From: Vibrio ziniensis
GTDB taxonomy: Bacteria; Pseudomonadota; Gammaproteobacteria; Enterobacterales; Vibrionaceae
Direction: 5' to 3'
Assembly: GCF_011064285.1 (NCBI RefSeq)
Contig: NZ_CP049331.1
Location: 124,001-188,000 of the forward strand
DNA: 64,000 nt
The notes beneath the pieces were generated by a model, which did no database searches, was not told the origin of the DNA, and saw only the letters and a program-made list of their open reading frames with translations. The translations under genes and the position numbers were made by a program. Below are positions 56,734 through 64,000 of the stretch, one piece after another. Each line of letters opens with the position of its first letter. Position 1 is the first letter of the stretch.

Positions 56734-56892
56734 TTTTATTTTCCTAAGTGAGTGATTCACAAAGATGCGCTGAATGGGCATTCCTCGTGGAGCAGAATGG
56801 TTGTCTGTGATTGCTGTTAATCAGGTTCTGCTCTGAAAAATAGCCTTAAAGCTTTCAAGGTTTATAGAGCTTTGAGGCTAAATTTTGCGAGA

Positions 56893-56921
56893 ATTATAGA
56901 GTAATAACTGTAAAAGGCAAA
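56893..56921 (-). promoter_or_regulatory. Promoter of the NCS2 permease
   Basis: On the minus strand TTGCCT (56920-56915), 16-base spacer, perfect TATAAT (56898-56893). The -35 lies inside the PurR-like box. Confidence 0.7.
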
Positions 56922-56930
56922 CGTTTGCTT
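56915..56930 (-). promoter_or_regulatory. PurR-like operator
   Basis: AGGCAAACGTTTGCTT on the plus strand matches the known PurR consensus ACGCAAACGTTTGCGT at 14 of 16 bases, with a perfect central GCAAACGTTTGC palindrome. Binding would block the -35 element. Confidence 0.8.
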
Positions 56931-56969
56931 AAGTTTGGTGCAAAGGAAAACAGCTGCGATTTTTAAGGA

Positions 56970-59048
56970 TTAAGCTTTTGCATAAACATCTCGTTCGTCA
57001 AGCCAGCGATCGATAATAGCGGTAGCATTACTTGGGTAATTGTCATGAATATGGCGAGCAATACGCTGAACTTCTGGAATAAGGCGCTGATCTCGTACTA
57101 AGTCAGCAATTTTGAAATCAGCCAAACCCGTCTGCTTGGTGCCTAGTAGTTCCCCGGGACCACGAATTTCCAAGTCTCGCTGCGCGATAACGAACCCGTC
57201 ATTACTTTCACGTAATACGCCAAGGCGTTTCTGCGCGGTTTTAGAAAGTGGCGCGTGGTACAAAAGTACACAATGACTGGCAACCGAGCCTCGACCAACA
57301 CGACCACGCAGCTGGTGCAACTGGGCTAAGCCTAAGCGCTCTGGGTTTTCAATGATCATTAAGCTTGAGTTGGGTACATCCACACCTACTTCAATCACTG
57401 TAGTTGCGACAAGAAGATGCAACTCATTGTTTTTAAATGCCTGCATCACTTCTTGTTTCTCGGTTGGCTTCATTCTGCCGTGAACCAAACCGATTTTGAC
57501 ATCGGGCAGTTTGCGTTGCAGCTCTTCTGCAGTATCAGCTGCAGCTTGTGCTTCCAAGACTTCAGATTCATCAATCAGAGTACAAACCCAATAGGCTTGC
57601 TTGCCTTCATTCAAACAAGCATTACGTACGCGTTCAACAATGTCGTCTCGTTTGGTATCTGGAATTGCGACGGTTTGAATCGGCGTTCTGCCCGGCGGAA
57701 GTTCATCGATAATCGAGGTTTCTAAATCCGCATAAGCAGTCATTGCCAGAGTTCGAGGAATAGGGGTGGCTGTCATGATGAGCTGATGAGGATACGCGCC
57801 TTGTTTAGCGCCTTTCTCGCGTAACTCTAGTCGCTGGTGGACACCAAAACGATGCTGCTCATCGATAATCACTAACGCTAAATGATCAAAAACCACGTGT
57901 TCTTGGAACAGTGCGTGAGTACCCACTACCATTTTTACTTCACCACTGGCAATACGCGCGAGCTCGGCTTCTTTGGCTTTGCCTTTGAGTTTGCCCGCTA
58001 GCCAACCTACTTTGATACCCATCGCTTCAAACCACTGGCTGAAGTTTATGGCGTGTTGCTCCGCTAACAATTCTGTTGGTGCCATCAAGGCGACTTGGTA
58101 GCCATTTTCAATGGCTCTGGCAGCCGCTAGAGCAGCAACGAGAGTTTTACCTGAACCTACATCCCCTTGAACTAAACGCATCATAGGGTGAGGTTTTGCG
58201 AGATCAGTTTCGATTTCGTTAACCACCCGAGTTTGGGCATTGGTTGGTGAAAAAGGTAATTGAGCCAACAGCTGATTTTTCAGAGAGTCTGACGCTTTTA
58301 GCGGCAAAGCGACATCTTGCTGCCCTTTACTGCGAACAGCCAACATGGATAGGTTTTGAGCCAGCAGTTCTTCCATAATCAGGCGAATTTGCGCCGGATG
58401 GCGACCATCATCAAACAGACTTAAATCGATATCCGATGGTGGGCGGTGGATGGTGTGCAACGCCTGAGCCAGAGTTATTTGATGATCGTATAAACCGGAT
58501 GGAAGCAGTTCTTGCACTGCTGCTTTATCAAGTAGTGATAACGCTTGATCAGTCAGGCTGCGCAGAGTGAGCTGACGCAGACCTTCAGTGGTCGGGTAGA
58601 CTGGAGTCAGGTTAGCTTCAACATCGGGCTTTTGTTCTGGGAAATAGAACTTGTATTCAGGATGAATAATCTCCAGCCCAGTATTGCCACGTTTAATTTC
58701 GCCGTAAGCGTGTACTAACTTACCTTCGGTAAAATTGTTTTTAATCCCTGCGGTAAAGTTGAAAAAGCGTAGCGTGAGCGTGCCGTTTCCGTCGCTGATT
58801 TTTACTGTCAGCATTTTGCGACGACCGAAAGTAGTATCGACCGCCATCACTTTACCTTGCACCGCTGCCCAAAGACCCGGATGCAGTTTTACTATTGGGT
58901 AGATTCGAGTGCGATCTTCATAGCGTAACGGCAGGTGGAACAGCAAATCTTGTACGGTGATAAGCCCAACTTTCTCCAGTTTTTCGGCCACTTTTGCCCC
59001 CACTCCGGAAAGTGAGGTTAATGGAATTGCTGATAAAAGCTGAGACAT
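56970..59048 (-). CDS. recG: ATP-dependent DNA helicase RecG
   Basis: 692 residues from the ATG at 59048. Wedge domain with OB fold (N-terminal 250), then superfamily 2 helicase motifs: Walker A GDVGSGKT, DEQHRFG, TATPIPRT, and in the C-terminal lobe VATTVIEVGVDVPN and QLRGRVGRG. It remodels stalled forks and Holliday junctions. Last gene of the gmk-rpoZ-spoT-trmH-recG run, 67 bases after trmH. Confidence 0.97.
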   Translation of the reverse strand: MSQLLSAIPLTSLSGVGAKVAEKLEKVGLITVQDLLFHLPLRYEDRTRIYPIVKLHPGLWAAVQGKVMAVDTTFGRRKMLTVKISDGNGTLTLRFFNFTAGIKNNFTEGKLVHAYGEIKRGNTGLEIIHPEYKFYFPEQKPDVEANLTPVYPTTEGLRQLTLRSLTDQALSLLDKAAVQELLPSGLYDHQITLAQALHTIHRPPSDIDLSLFDDGRHPAQIRLIMEELLAQNLSMLAVRSKGQQDVALPLKASDSLKNQLLAQLPFSPTNAQTRVVNEIETDLAKPHPMMRLVQGDVGSGKTLVAALAAARAIENGYQVALMAPTELLAEQHAINFSQWFEAMGIKVGWLAGKLKGKAKEAELARIASGEVKMVVGTHALFQEHVVFDHLALVIIDEQHRFGVHQRLELREKGAKQGAYPHQLIMTATPIPRTLAMTAYADLETSIIDELPPGRTPIQTVAIPDTKRDDIVERVRNACLNEGKQAYWVCTLIDESEVLEAQAAADTAEELQRKLPDVKIGLVHGRMKPTEKQEVMQAFKNNELHLLVATTVIEVGVDVPNSSLMIIENPERLGLAQLHQLRGRVGRGSVASHCVLLYHAPLSKTAQKRLGVLRESNDGFVIAQRDLEIRGPGELLGTKQTGLADFKIADLVRDQRLIPEVQRIARHIHDNYPSNATAIIDRWLDERDVYAKA

Positions 59049-59115
59049 AATCAACCATTTAGCTGTTTGAAATAAAGGTTATTCAAACATTAAGCTGTGT
59101 TTTTGTACAGGGGAA

Positions 59116-59802
59116 TTATTTGCTCTGCATCGCTTTCCACCAAGATTCATCTGCCACAATTTGGCCTTCGTCATCCAGTGGTGGATAGGGAAGCTTCTTA
59201 CGTTTAGCCACTTTGGCTAATACAGGGTGACCGCGCTCGAACAAAATACGATGAATGGTTTCTTCAGGAAGCGGGCTTTTTTCCTGCTGATACATACCAG
59301 CAGCTTGGCGTTGACGTTGTGCCTCATACAGAATCAGTGCGCTAGCAACCGATACGTTGAGTGATTGCACCATTCCTACCATAGGAATCACGATGTCTTG
59401 ATCGGCCAGCTCAAGAGCTTGTTTTGAGATACCCACTTTTTCACTACCCACGATAATCGCTGTCGGTTTGGTGTAATCAATTTCACGAAAATCTATCGCT
59501 TTTTCGGAAAGGTTGGTCACTAATACCTGCATGTTCTGCGCTTTTAGCGCTTTTATCGCATCTTGAATACTATCGTGAGTATCGACTTCGACCCAGTTAC
59601 GAGCGCCTGCTGAGGTATGAGCAAGAGTACGCATTTGTTTGTTTGGCCAAACCGCATGGATTTTGTGTAATCCAATTGCATCGGCAGTACGAATGACCGC
59701 AGATACGTTATTTGGCTTGTGTACTTCTTCTAAACATACGGTCAGATCAGGTTGGCGTGCTTTCAGCACCTCTTGAATTCGAGTGTAACGTTCTAAGTTC
59801 AT
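59116..59802 (-). CDS. trmH: tRNA (guanosine-18-2'-O)-methyltransferase TrmH
   Basis: 228-residue SPOUT methyltransferase that methylates G18 in the tRNA D-loop. Seen: motif 1 NNVSAVIRTADAIG, motif 2 IIVGSEKVGIS, motif 3 IPMVGMVQSLNVSVASA forming the knot, and the basic C-terminal tail. An ERIC element and the spoT terminator lie upstream. It therefore needs its own promoter or read-through. Confidence 0.96.
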   Translation of the reverse strand: MNLERYTRIQEVLKARQPDLTVCLEEVHKPNNVSAVIRTADAIGLHKIHAVWPNKQMRTLAHTSAGARNWVEVDTHDSIQDAIKALKAQNMQVLVTNLSEKAIDFREIDYTKPTAIIVGSEKVGISKQALELADQDIVIPMVGMVQSLNVSVASALILYEAQRQRQAAGMYQQEKSPLPEETIHRILFERGHPVLAKVAKRKKLPYPPLDDEGQIVADESWWKAMQSK

Positions 59803-59820
59803 AATAAATTTTCTATGCTT

Positions 59821-59961
59821 TATCCCCTTACTACTTGAAGCTGCAGTGCTTTATGTTTTTGTACGGGGTCTACGTTCGTTCACCCCAATCACATAGTTTA
59901 CTATGCTCATGGGGATTCACTCACTTGCCGCCTACCTGCAACTCCAAGTAGTTTGGGTATA
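59821..59961. repeat. ERIC (IRU) element
   Basis: About 141 bases with inverted ends: TATCCCCTTACTACTTGAAG against CAAGTAGTTTGGGTATA. The central part (CACCCCAATCACATAG and CATGGGGATTCACTCACTTG) matches the core of the enterobacterial ERIC repeat that is also known in Vibrio. It lies between the spoT terminator and trmH. Confidence 0.88.
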
Positions 59962-59989
59962 GTCTGTGGTTGGTAAACGGTCACCACAT

Positions 59990-60026
59990 AAAATAAAAAA
60001 GCCCTTGATAGGCCATATCAAGGGCT
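59990..60026 (-). terminator. Terminator of spoT
   Basis: AGCCCTTGATA / TATCAAGGGCT with a five-base loop and an A-run on the plus strand (T-run for minus-strand transcription). Confidence 0.9.
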
Positions 60027-60057
60027 ACATCGTTAGGTTACTTAAGCATAGGCGCTA

Positions 60058-62178
60058 TTAGTGCCTTCTGCGTCTCACCTTCGGTGCGTTTGGCATTGCA
60101 CGAATTTTCTTCATAATGCCAGCAAGATGAACACGATCTTTTGTGGTCAGTACCACAGTTACTGTGTACAGACGGCCATCACGTTCTTCTGTCGACAGAC
60201 CATGAATATTGGAGCCTGTCTTCGAAATCACATTAGTCAGTTCTGCAAGTGCGCCTTGGCGGTTTTGCATATCGACTTTCAGTTCAGTGATGAAGTCTTG
60301 ATCGTAATCTTTGGTCCATTCCACCGCCATGTACTTATCAGGCTCTTTCTGATGCCCGCGTACGTTAGGACAGGTTTCGCGGTGCACCACCAATCCACGG
60401 CCCGGAGAAACGTGCGCAATAATGTGGTCATCCGGAATTGGGTGACAGCAGTTGGCGAAGGTTAACAGAATACCTTCTGCACCTCGGATCGGCAGTTTCT
60501 TCTTAGGTTGACCGTCTTTGCTTTCTACTTCGGTTAATTCATCAGCATTGCCTAGTAGACGACGAGCAATCACGATACTCATTAATTCGCCAAGGCCAAT
60601 CGCTGCTAATAAATCGTCAACGCTAGAAAGTTTTAGATCGCTAAGAACATGTTGCACACTGTCTTTGTTGATGGTGGAGATCGACTCTTCACCTAAGGCG
60701 TGATTCAGCAGGCGGCGACCCAAGCTCACTGATTCTTCACGGCGCATGGTTTTCAGAACCTGACGGATCTTAGTACGAGCACGTGAAGTCACTACGTAGT
60801 TTAGCCATGCGGCATTTGGACGCGCACCCGGAGCACTGATGATTTCAACGGTTTGACCATTCTTCAGTGGCTTGCTTAGTGGGTAAGGGTTGCGATCAAC
60901 TCGAGTACCTACACAGGTGTTACCGACGTCGGTATGCACCGCATAGGCGAAGTCTACCGCTGTTGCGCCAACAGGCAGTTCAACGATACGACCTTTAGGT
61001 GTAAAGACGTAAATCTCATCTGGGAATAGATCGGACTTAACGTTTTCGATAAATTCGAACGAGTTACCTGCACTTTGCTGTAGTTCAAGCAGGCTTTGCA
61101 TCCAACGCTGAGCTTTGATCTGTGCTGTTGTGCCGGTGCGGTCGCCATTGGCTTTATATGACCAGTGTGCTGCCACACCTTTGTCCGCCATTTGGTCCAT
61201 ATCTTCAGTTCGGATTTGAACTTCAACAGGTACGCCGTGTGGGCCAACCATTGAGGTATGCAGAGACTGATAGCCGTTCGCTTTTGGAACAGCAATGTAG
61301 TCTTTCATTCGACCCGGACGCGGTTTATACAGGCTGTGTACTTGACCTAGTGCTCGGTAACAGGTGTCAGCGCTATCAACCACAACACGAAACGCATAGA
61401 TATCCATGATGGTGTGGAAGCGTTGCTCTTTAGTCTTCATCTTGTTGTAGATGGAGAAAAGGTTCTTTTCACGACCAAACACGCGAGCAGGTAAGCCAAC
61501 TTCGTGCAGGCGACCTTCGATCTCGCTATGGATGCGTTGAATCATCTCTTTGCGGTTACCACGCGCCGCTTTCACGACTTCTTTTAGAACTCGATATCGG
61601 TTCGGATATAACGCTTCAAAACCTAGCTCTTCTAACTCGGTTTTAATGTTGTGAATACCTAAACGGTGGGCGAGTGGTGCGTAAATCTCTAGGGTTTCTC
61701 GGGCAATACGACGCTTTTTATCCGGACGAAGAGCACCTAATGTTCGCATGTTGTGCGTACGGTCAGAAAGCTTGATCAGAATCACGCGGATGTCTTGCAC
61801 CATCGCAAGAACCATTTTGCGAAAGTTCTCTGCTTGAGCTTCTTTTCTATCGCGGAATTTAAGTTTGTCGAGCTTAGAGACCCCATCAACCAGTTCAGCA
61901 ACAGCTTGACCAAATTGAGTTTCTAAATCTTCTTTGGTGACGTCGCAGTCTTCGATAACGTCGTGAAGGAGGGCTGCTTGCAGTGTTTCTAAATCCAAAC
62001 GCATTTCTGCCAGAATTCGAGCTACTGCCACTGGGTGAATAATATAAGGTTCGCCGCTTGAGCGGGTTTGCCCTTCGTGGGCATCTCTTGCCACTATATA
62101 AGATTGGCGTAGAGCCTCAAGTTGAGGCTCTGTGAGATATTCCTGGGCAACGTCTTTGAGGCTATCGAATAGATACAA
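60058..62178 (-). CDS. spoT: Bifunctional (p)ppGpp synthase/hydrolase SpoT
   Basis: 706 residues. The HD hydrolase domain carries HPVAVARIL and HDVIED. It is followed by the synthase-like domain (IMDIYAFRVVVD, KANGYQSLHT, EVQIRTEDMDQMAD), a TGS domain (DEIYVFTPKGRIVELPVGA), a helical/zinc-finger-like region, and a C-terminal ACT domain (NRQGALAELTNVI). It controls the stringent response, mainly by degrading ppGpp. Directly behind rpoZ, as in enterics. Confidence 0.97.
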   Translation of the reverse strand: MYLFDSLKDVAQEYLTEPQLEALRQSYIVARDAHEGQTRSSGEPYIIHPVAVARILAEMRLDLETLQAALLHDVIEDCDVTKEDLETQFGQAVAELVDGVSKLDKLKFRDRKEAQAENFRKMVLAMVQDIRVILIKLSDRTHNMRTLGALRPDKKRRIARETLEIYAPLAHRLGIHNIKTELEELGFEALYPNRYRVLKEVVKAARGNRKEMIQRIHSEIEGRLHEVGLPARVFGREKNLFSIYNKMKTKEQRFHTIMDIYAFRVVVDSADTCYRALGQVHSLYKPRPGRMKDYIAVPKANGYQSLHTSMVGPHGVPVEVQIRTEDMDQMADKGVAAHWSYKANGDRTGTTAQIKAQRWMQSLLELQQSAGNSFEFIENVKSDLFPDEIYVFTPKGRIVELPVGATAVDFAYAVHTDVGNTCVGTRVDRNPYPLSKPLKNGQTVEIISAPGARPNAAWLNYVVTSRARTKIRQVLKTMRREESVSLGRRLLNHALGEESISTINKDSVQHVLSDLKLSSVDDLLAAIGLGELMSIVIARRLLGNADELTEVESKDGQPKKKLPIRGAEGILLTFANCCHPIPDDHIIAHVSPGRGLVVHRETCPNVRGHQKEPDKYMAVEWTKDYDQDFITELKVDMQNRQGALAELTNVISKTGSNIHGLSTEERDGRLYTVTVVLTTKDRVHLAGIMKKIRAMPNAPKVRRRRH

Positions 62179-62220
62179 ATTATAGGCCCGAGAGTTGTCT
62201 ATTGTCTTACTTGCAGGGGA

Positions 62221-62493
62221 TTAACGGTTGTGAACAATGCTGCTCACTGCTGCTAATTCAGCTGCTTCTTGCTCTTGCTGCTCTTGACGCTCACGTGCAT
62301 CAAGTACGTCTTTAGTGATAAGACCTTCTTCGATTTCGCGAAGAGCGATAACCGTTGGCTTATCGTTCTCTTCTGGCACAAGTGAATCTTTACCACCAGT
62401 TTGCATTTGACGAGCGCGGCGAGCCGCAATCAGAACTAGGTCGAAACGGTTGCCAACTTTTTCAACAGCGTCTTGAACAGTTACGCGTGCCAT
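62221..62493 (-). CDS. rpoZ: RNA polymerase omega subunit
   Basis: 90 residues from the ATG at 62493 ([20 protein letters not shown]); an in-frame start at 62541 would add 16 residues not found in the family. Omega stabilises beta-prime and contributes to a ppGpp site on RNA polymerase. It sits between gmk and spoT. Confidence 0.97.
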   Translation of the reverse strand: MARVTVQDAVEKVGNRFDLVLIAARRARQMQTGGKDSLVPEENDKPTVIALREIEEGLITKDVLDARERQEQQEQEAAELAAVSSIVHNR

Positions 62494-62590
62494 GAGAACT
62501 CCAATATAAACAAAAATGTTGAATGACGAGAAAGTATACAACCTTACGCTAGTGGTTTCTAGCTAGTAAAGTTGTTAATAATACGTTTAA

Positions 62591-63268
<678 letters not shown>

Positions 63269-63476
63269 TTAAAGATAGCACTAGCTTAATTATTTCATTG
63301 GATTGATGAAATTTAGGCTAGAAAAATGGAGCGGAAGATTAGCATGATCTTGAGGATCTTCTCAAGGAAAAGGTCAAAAGCGACGCAATTTCTGACCGTA
63401 ACCCTCTGCAAGTTCTGAAGAGATCACGCCTCGGTTTTTAATTGTTGTGAGAAAACGTTTGCTATTTTGTGAACTA

Positions 63477-63504
63477 TTGCAGGTGAAATTGATTAATGTA
63501 TAAT
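63477..63504 (+). promoter_or_regulatory. Promoter of yhhQ
   Basis: TTGCAG, 16-base spacer, perfect TATAAT. The expected start near 63511 gives a leader of about 100 bases. Confidence 0.72.
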
Positions 63505-63568
63505 CGCCGCCCTTAGCACGGGAGAGACAACTCTTCCGGATGACAACCAGCGAGAAGCGAAAGCTTCA

Positions 63569-63604
63569 TTTGGGTTCCCTCGCCCCCAAATCAAACTAAA
63601 AAGG
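63569..63604 (+). promoter_or_regulatory. preQ1-I type riboswitch upstream of yhhQ
   Basis: Stem TTTGGG (63569-63574) / CCCAAA (63585-63590) closes a short C-rich loop (TTCCCTCGCC). An A-rich tail TCAAACTAAAAAGG follows, whose AAGG is the ribosome-binding site seven bases before the ATG. This is the compact H-type pseudoknot of preQ1-I riboswitches: the loop CCT pairs with AGG when preQ1 or a precursor is bound, hiding the ribosome-binding site. Confidence 0.82.
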
Positions 63605-63610
63605 TACAAT

Positions 63611-64000
63611 ATGAGTAACTTTACCCCTGCGCAACAGCGCAAAGCCCTGACATTTTTGGTTTTGTTCCACCTAGTGATTATTGCGTCAAGCAATTATCTG
63701 GTTCAAATCCCGTTTACCGTATTCGGTTTACATACCACTTGGGGCGCTTTCACTTTCCCATTTATCTTCTTAGCGACTGACTTAACGGTACGTATTTTTG
63801 GTGCTGGTCTTGCGCGTAAAATCATTTTTTACGTCATGCTACCTTCACTCGTAGTTTCGTATTTGCTTTCGGTTGTGTTCTACGAAGGTCAGTTCCAAGG
63901 TTTTGCACCACTAAGTGAGTTGAACATGTTTGTTGCGCGTATCGCGATTGCAAGTTTCATGGCTTACTTGCTTGGGCAGATTATGGATGTACATGTGTTT
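63611..64000 (+). CDS. yhhQ: YhhQ, queuosine-precursor (preQ0/preQ1) transporter (5' part)
   Basis: First 130 codons of an inner-membrane protein cut by the window end. The family pattern is clear: ALTFLVLFHLVIIASSNYLV, then HTTWGAFTFPFIFLATDLTV, RIFGAGLARK and the end LGQIMDVHVF. Several hydrophobic helices are visible. The family imports 7-deazaguanine precursors for queuosine synthesis. This agrees with the preQ1-type riboswitch in its leader. Confidence 0.94.
   Translation, partial: MSNFTPAQQRKALTFLVLFHLVIIASSNYLVQIPFTVFGLHTTWGAFTFPFIFLATDLTVRIFGAGLARKIIFYVMLPSLVVSYLLSVVFYEGQFQGFAPLSELNMFVARIAIASFMAYLLGQIMDVHVF

Noticed and set aside
60061..60465. 134-codon frame opposite spoT
   Set aside because: It is antisense to the strongly conserved SpoT C-terminus and shows no protein family pattern.

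Overview
This window is a piece of the main chromosome of a Vibrio species. It has typical Vibrionaceae rRNA sequences, a complete eps/gsp type II secretion operon, and the order btuB-murI-rrn, add-ntrC-ntrB-glnA-typA, pckA-hslO-hslR-gspC..N-cysQ-nudE-nfuA-comF-bioH-tex-greB-ompR-envZ-recG-trmH-spoT-rpoZ-gmk. From memory, this order matches the corresponding part of V. cholerae chromosome 1. The species cannot be settled from sequence reading alone. Almost everything is core genome; I see no prophage, integron, CRISPR array, complete insertion sequence or toxin-antitoxin island.

Layout. Positions 1-2438 hold the 3' end of btuB, murI, and a membrane-anchored RRM protein convergent with murI. 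Positions 2439-13761 hold two rRNA operons in direct tandem: 16S-tRNA-Glu-23S-5S, then 16S-tRNA-Ala-23S-5S-tRNA-Asp. The second has its own promoter, and I see no strong terminator between them. Positions 13762-14165 hold two degenerate tRNA-Asp-derived units, each with its own terminator hairpin. Positions 14362-22747 (minus strand) carry adenosine deaminase, a GGDEF-EAL protein and the nitrogen-control set ntrC-ntrB-(small exported protein)-glnA. A sigma-54 promoter and NtrC-type sites lie upstream of glnA. Positions 23251-27523 (plus strand) carry typA and the yihY-dtd-yiiD cluster. Positions 27534-32807 (minus strand) carry an AsmA-like protein, pckA and the heat-shock pair hslR-hslO. Positions 33009-44318 are the twelve-gene gspC-N operon for the type II secretion machine; the prepilin peptidase is not in this cluster. 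Positions 44403-47324 (minus strand) carry cysQ, nudE, nfuA and comF, and bioH plus a small unknown gene follow on the plus strand. Positions 49070-56733 hold tex, an unknown membrane protein, greB, ompR-envZ and a purine-type NCS2 permease. Positions 56970-63214 hold the gmk-rpoZ-spoT-trmH-recG cluster for GMP synthesis, RNA polymerase omega, ppGpp metabolism, tRNA methylation and recombination. The window ends inside yhhQ (queuosine-precursor transporter), which is preceded by a preQ1-I-type riboswitch.

The most interesting non-coding signals are: the tandem tRNA-Asp-like units with rebuilt D and T arms; a two-copy MITE-like repeat placed exactly against the stop codons of tex and envZ; an ERIC element upstream of trmH; the preQ1 riboswitch; a PurR-like box over the -35 of the NCS2 permease; a hairpin between gspG and gspH; and competing hairpins in an unusually long ompR-envZ gap. 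I did not find a clearly novel multi-gene system.
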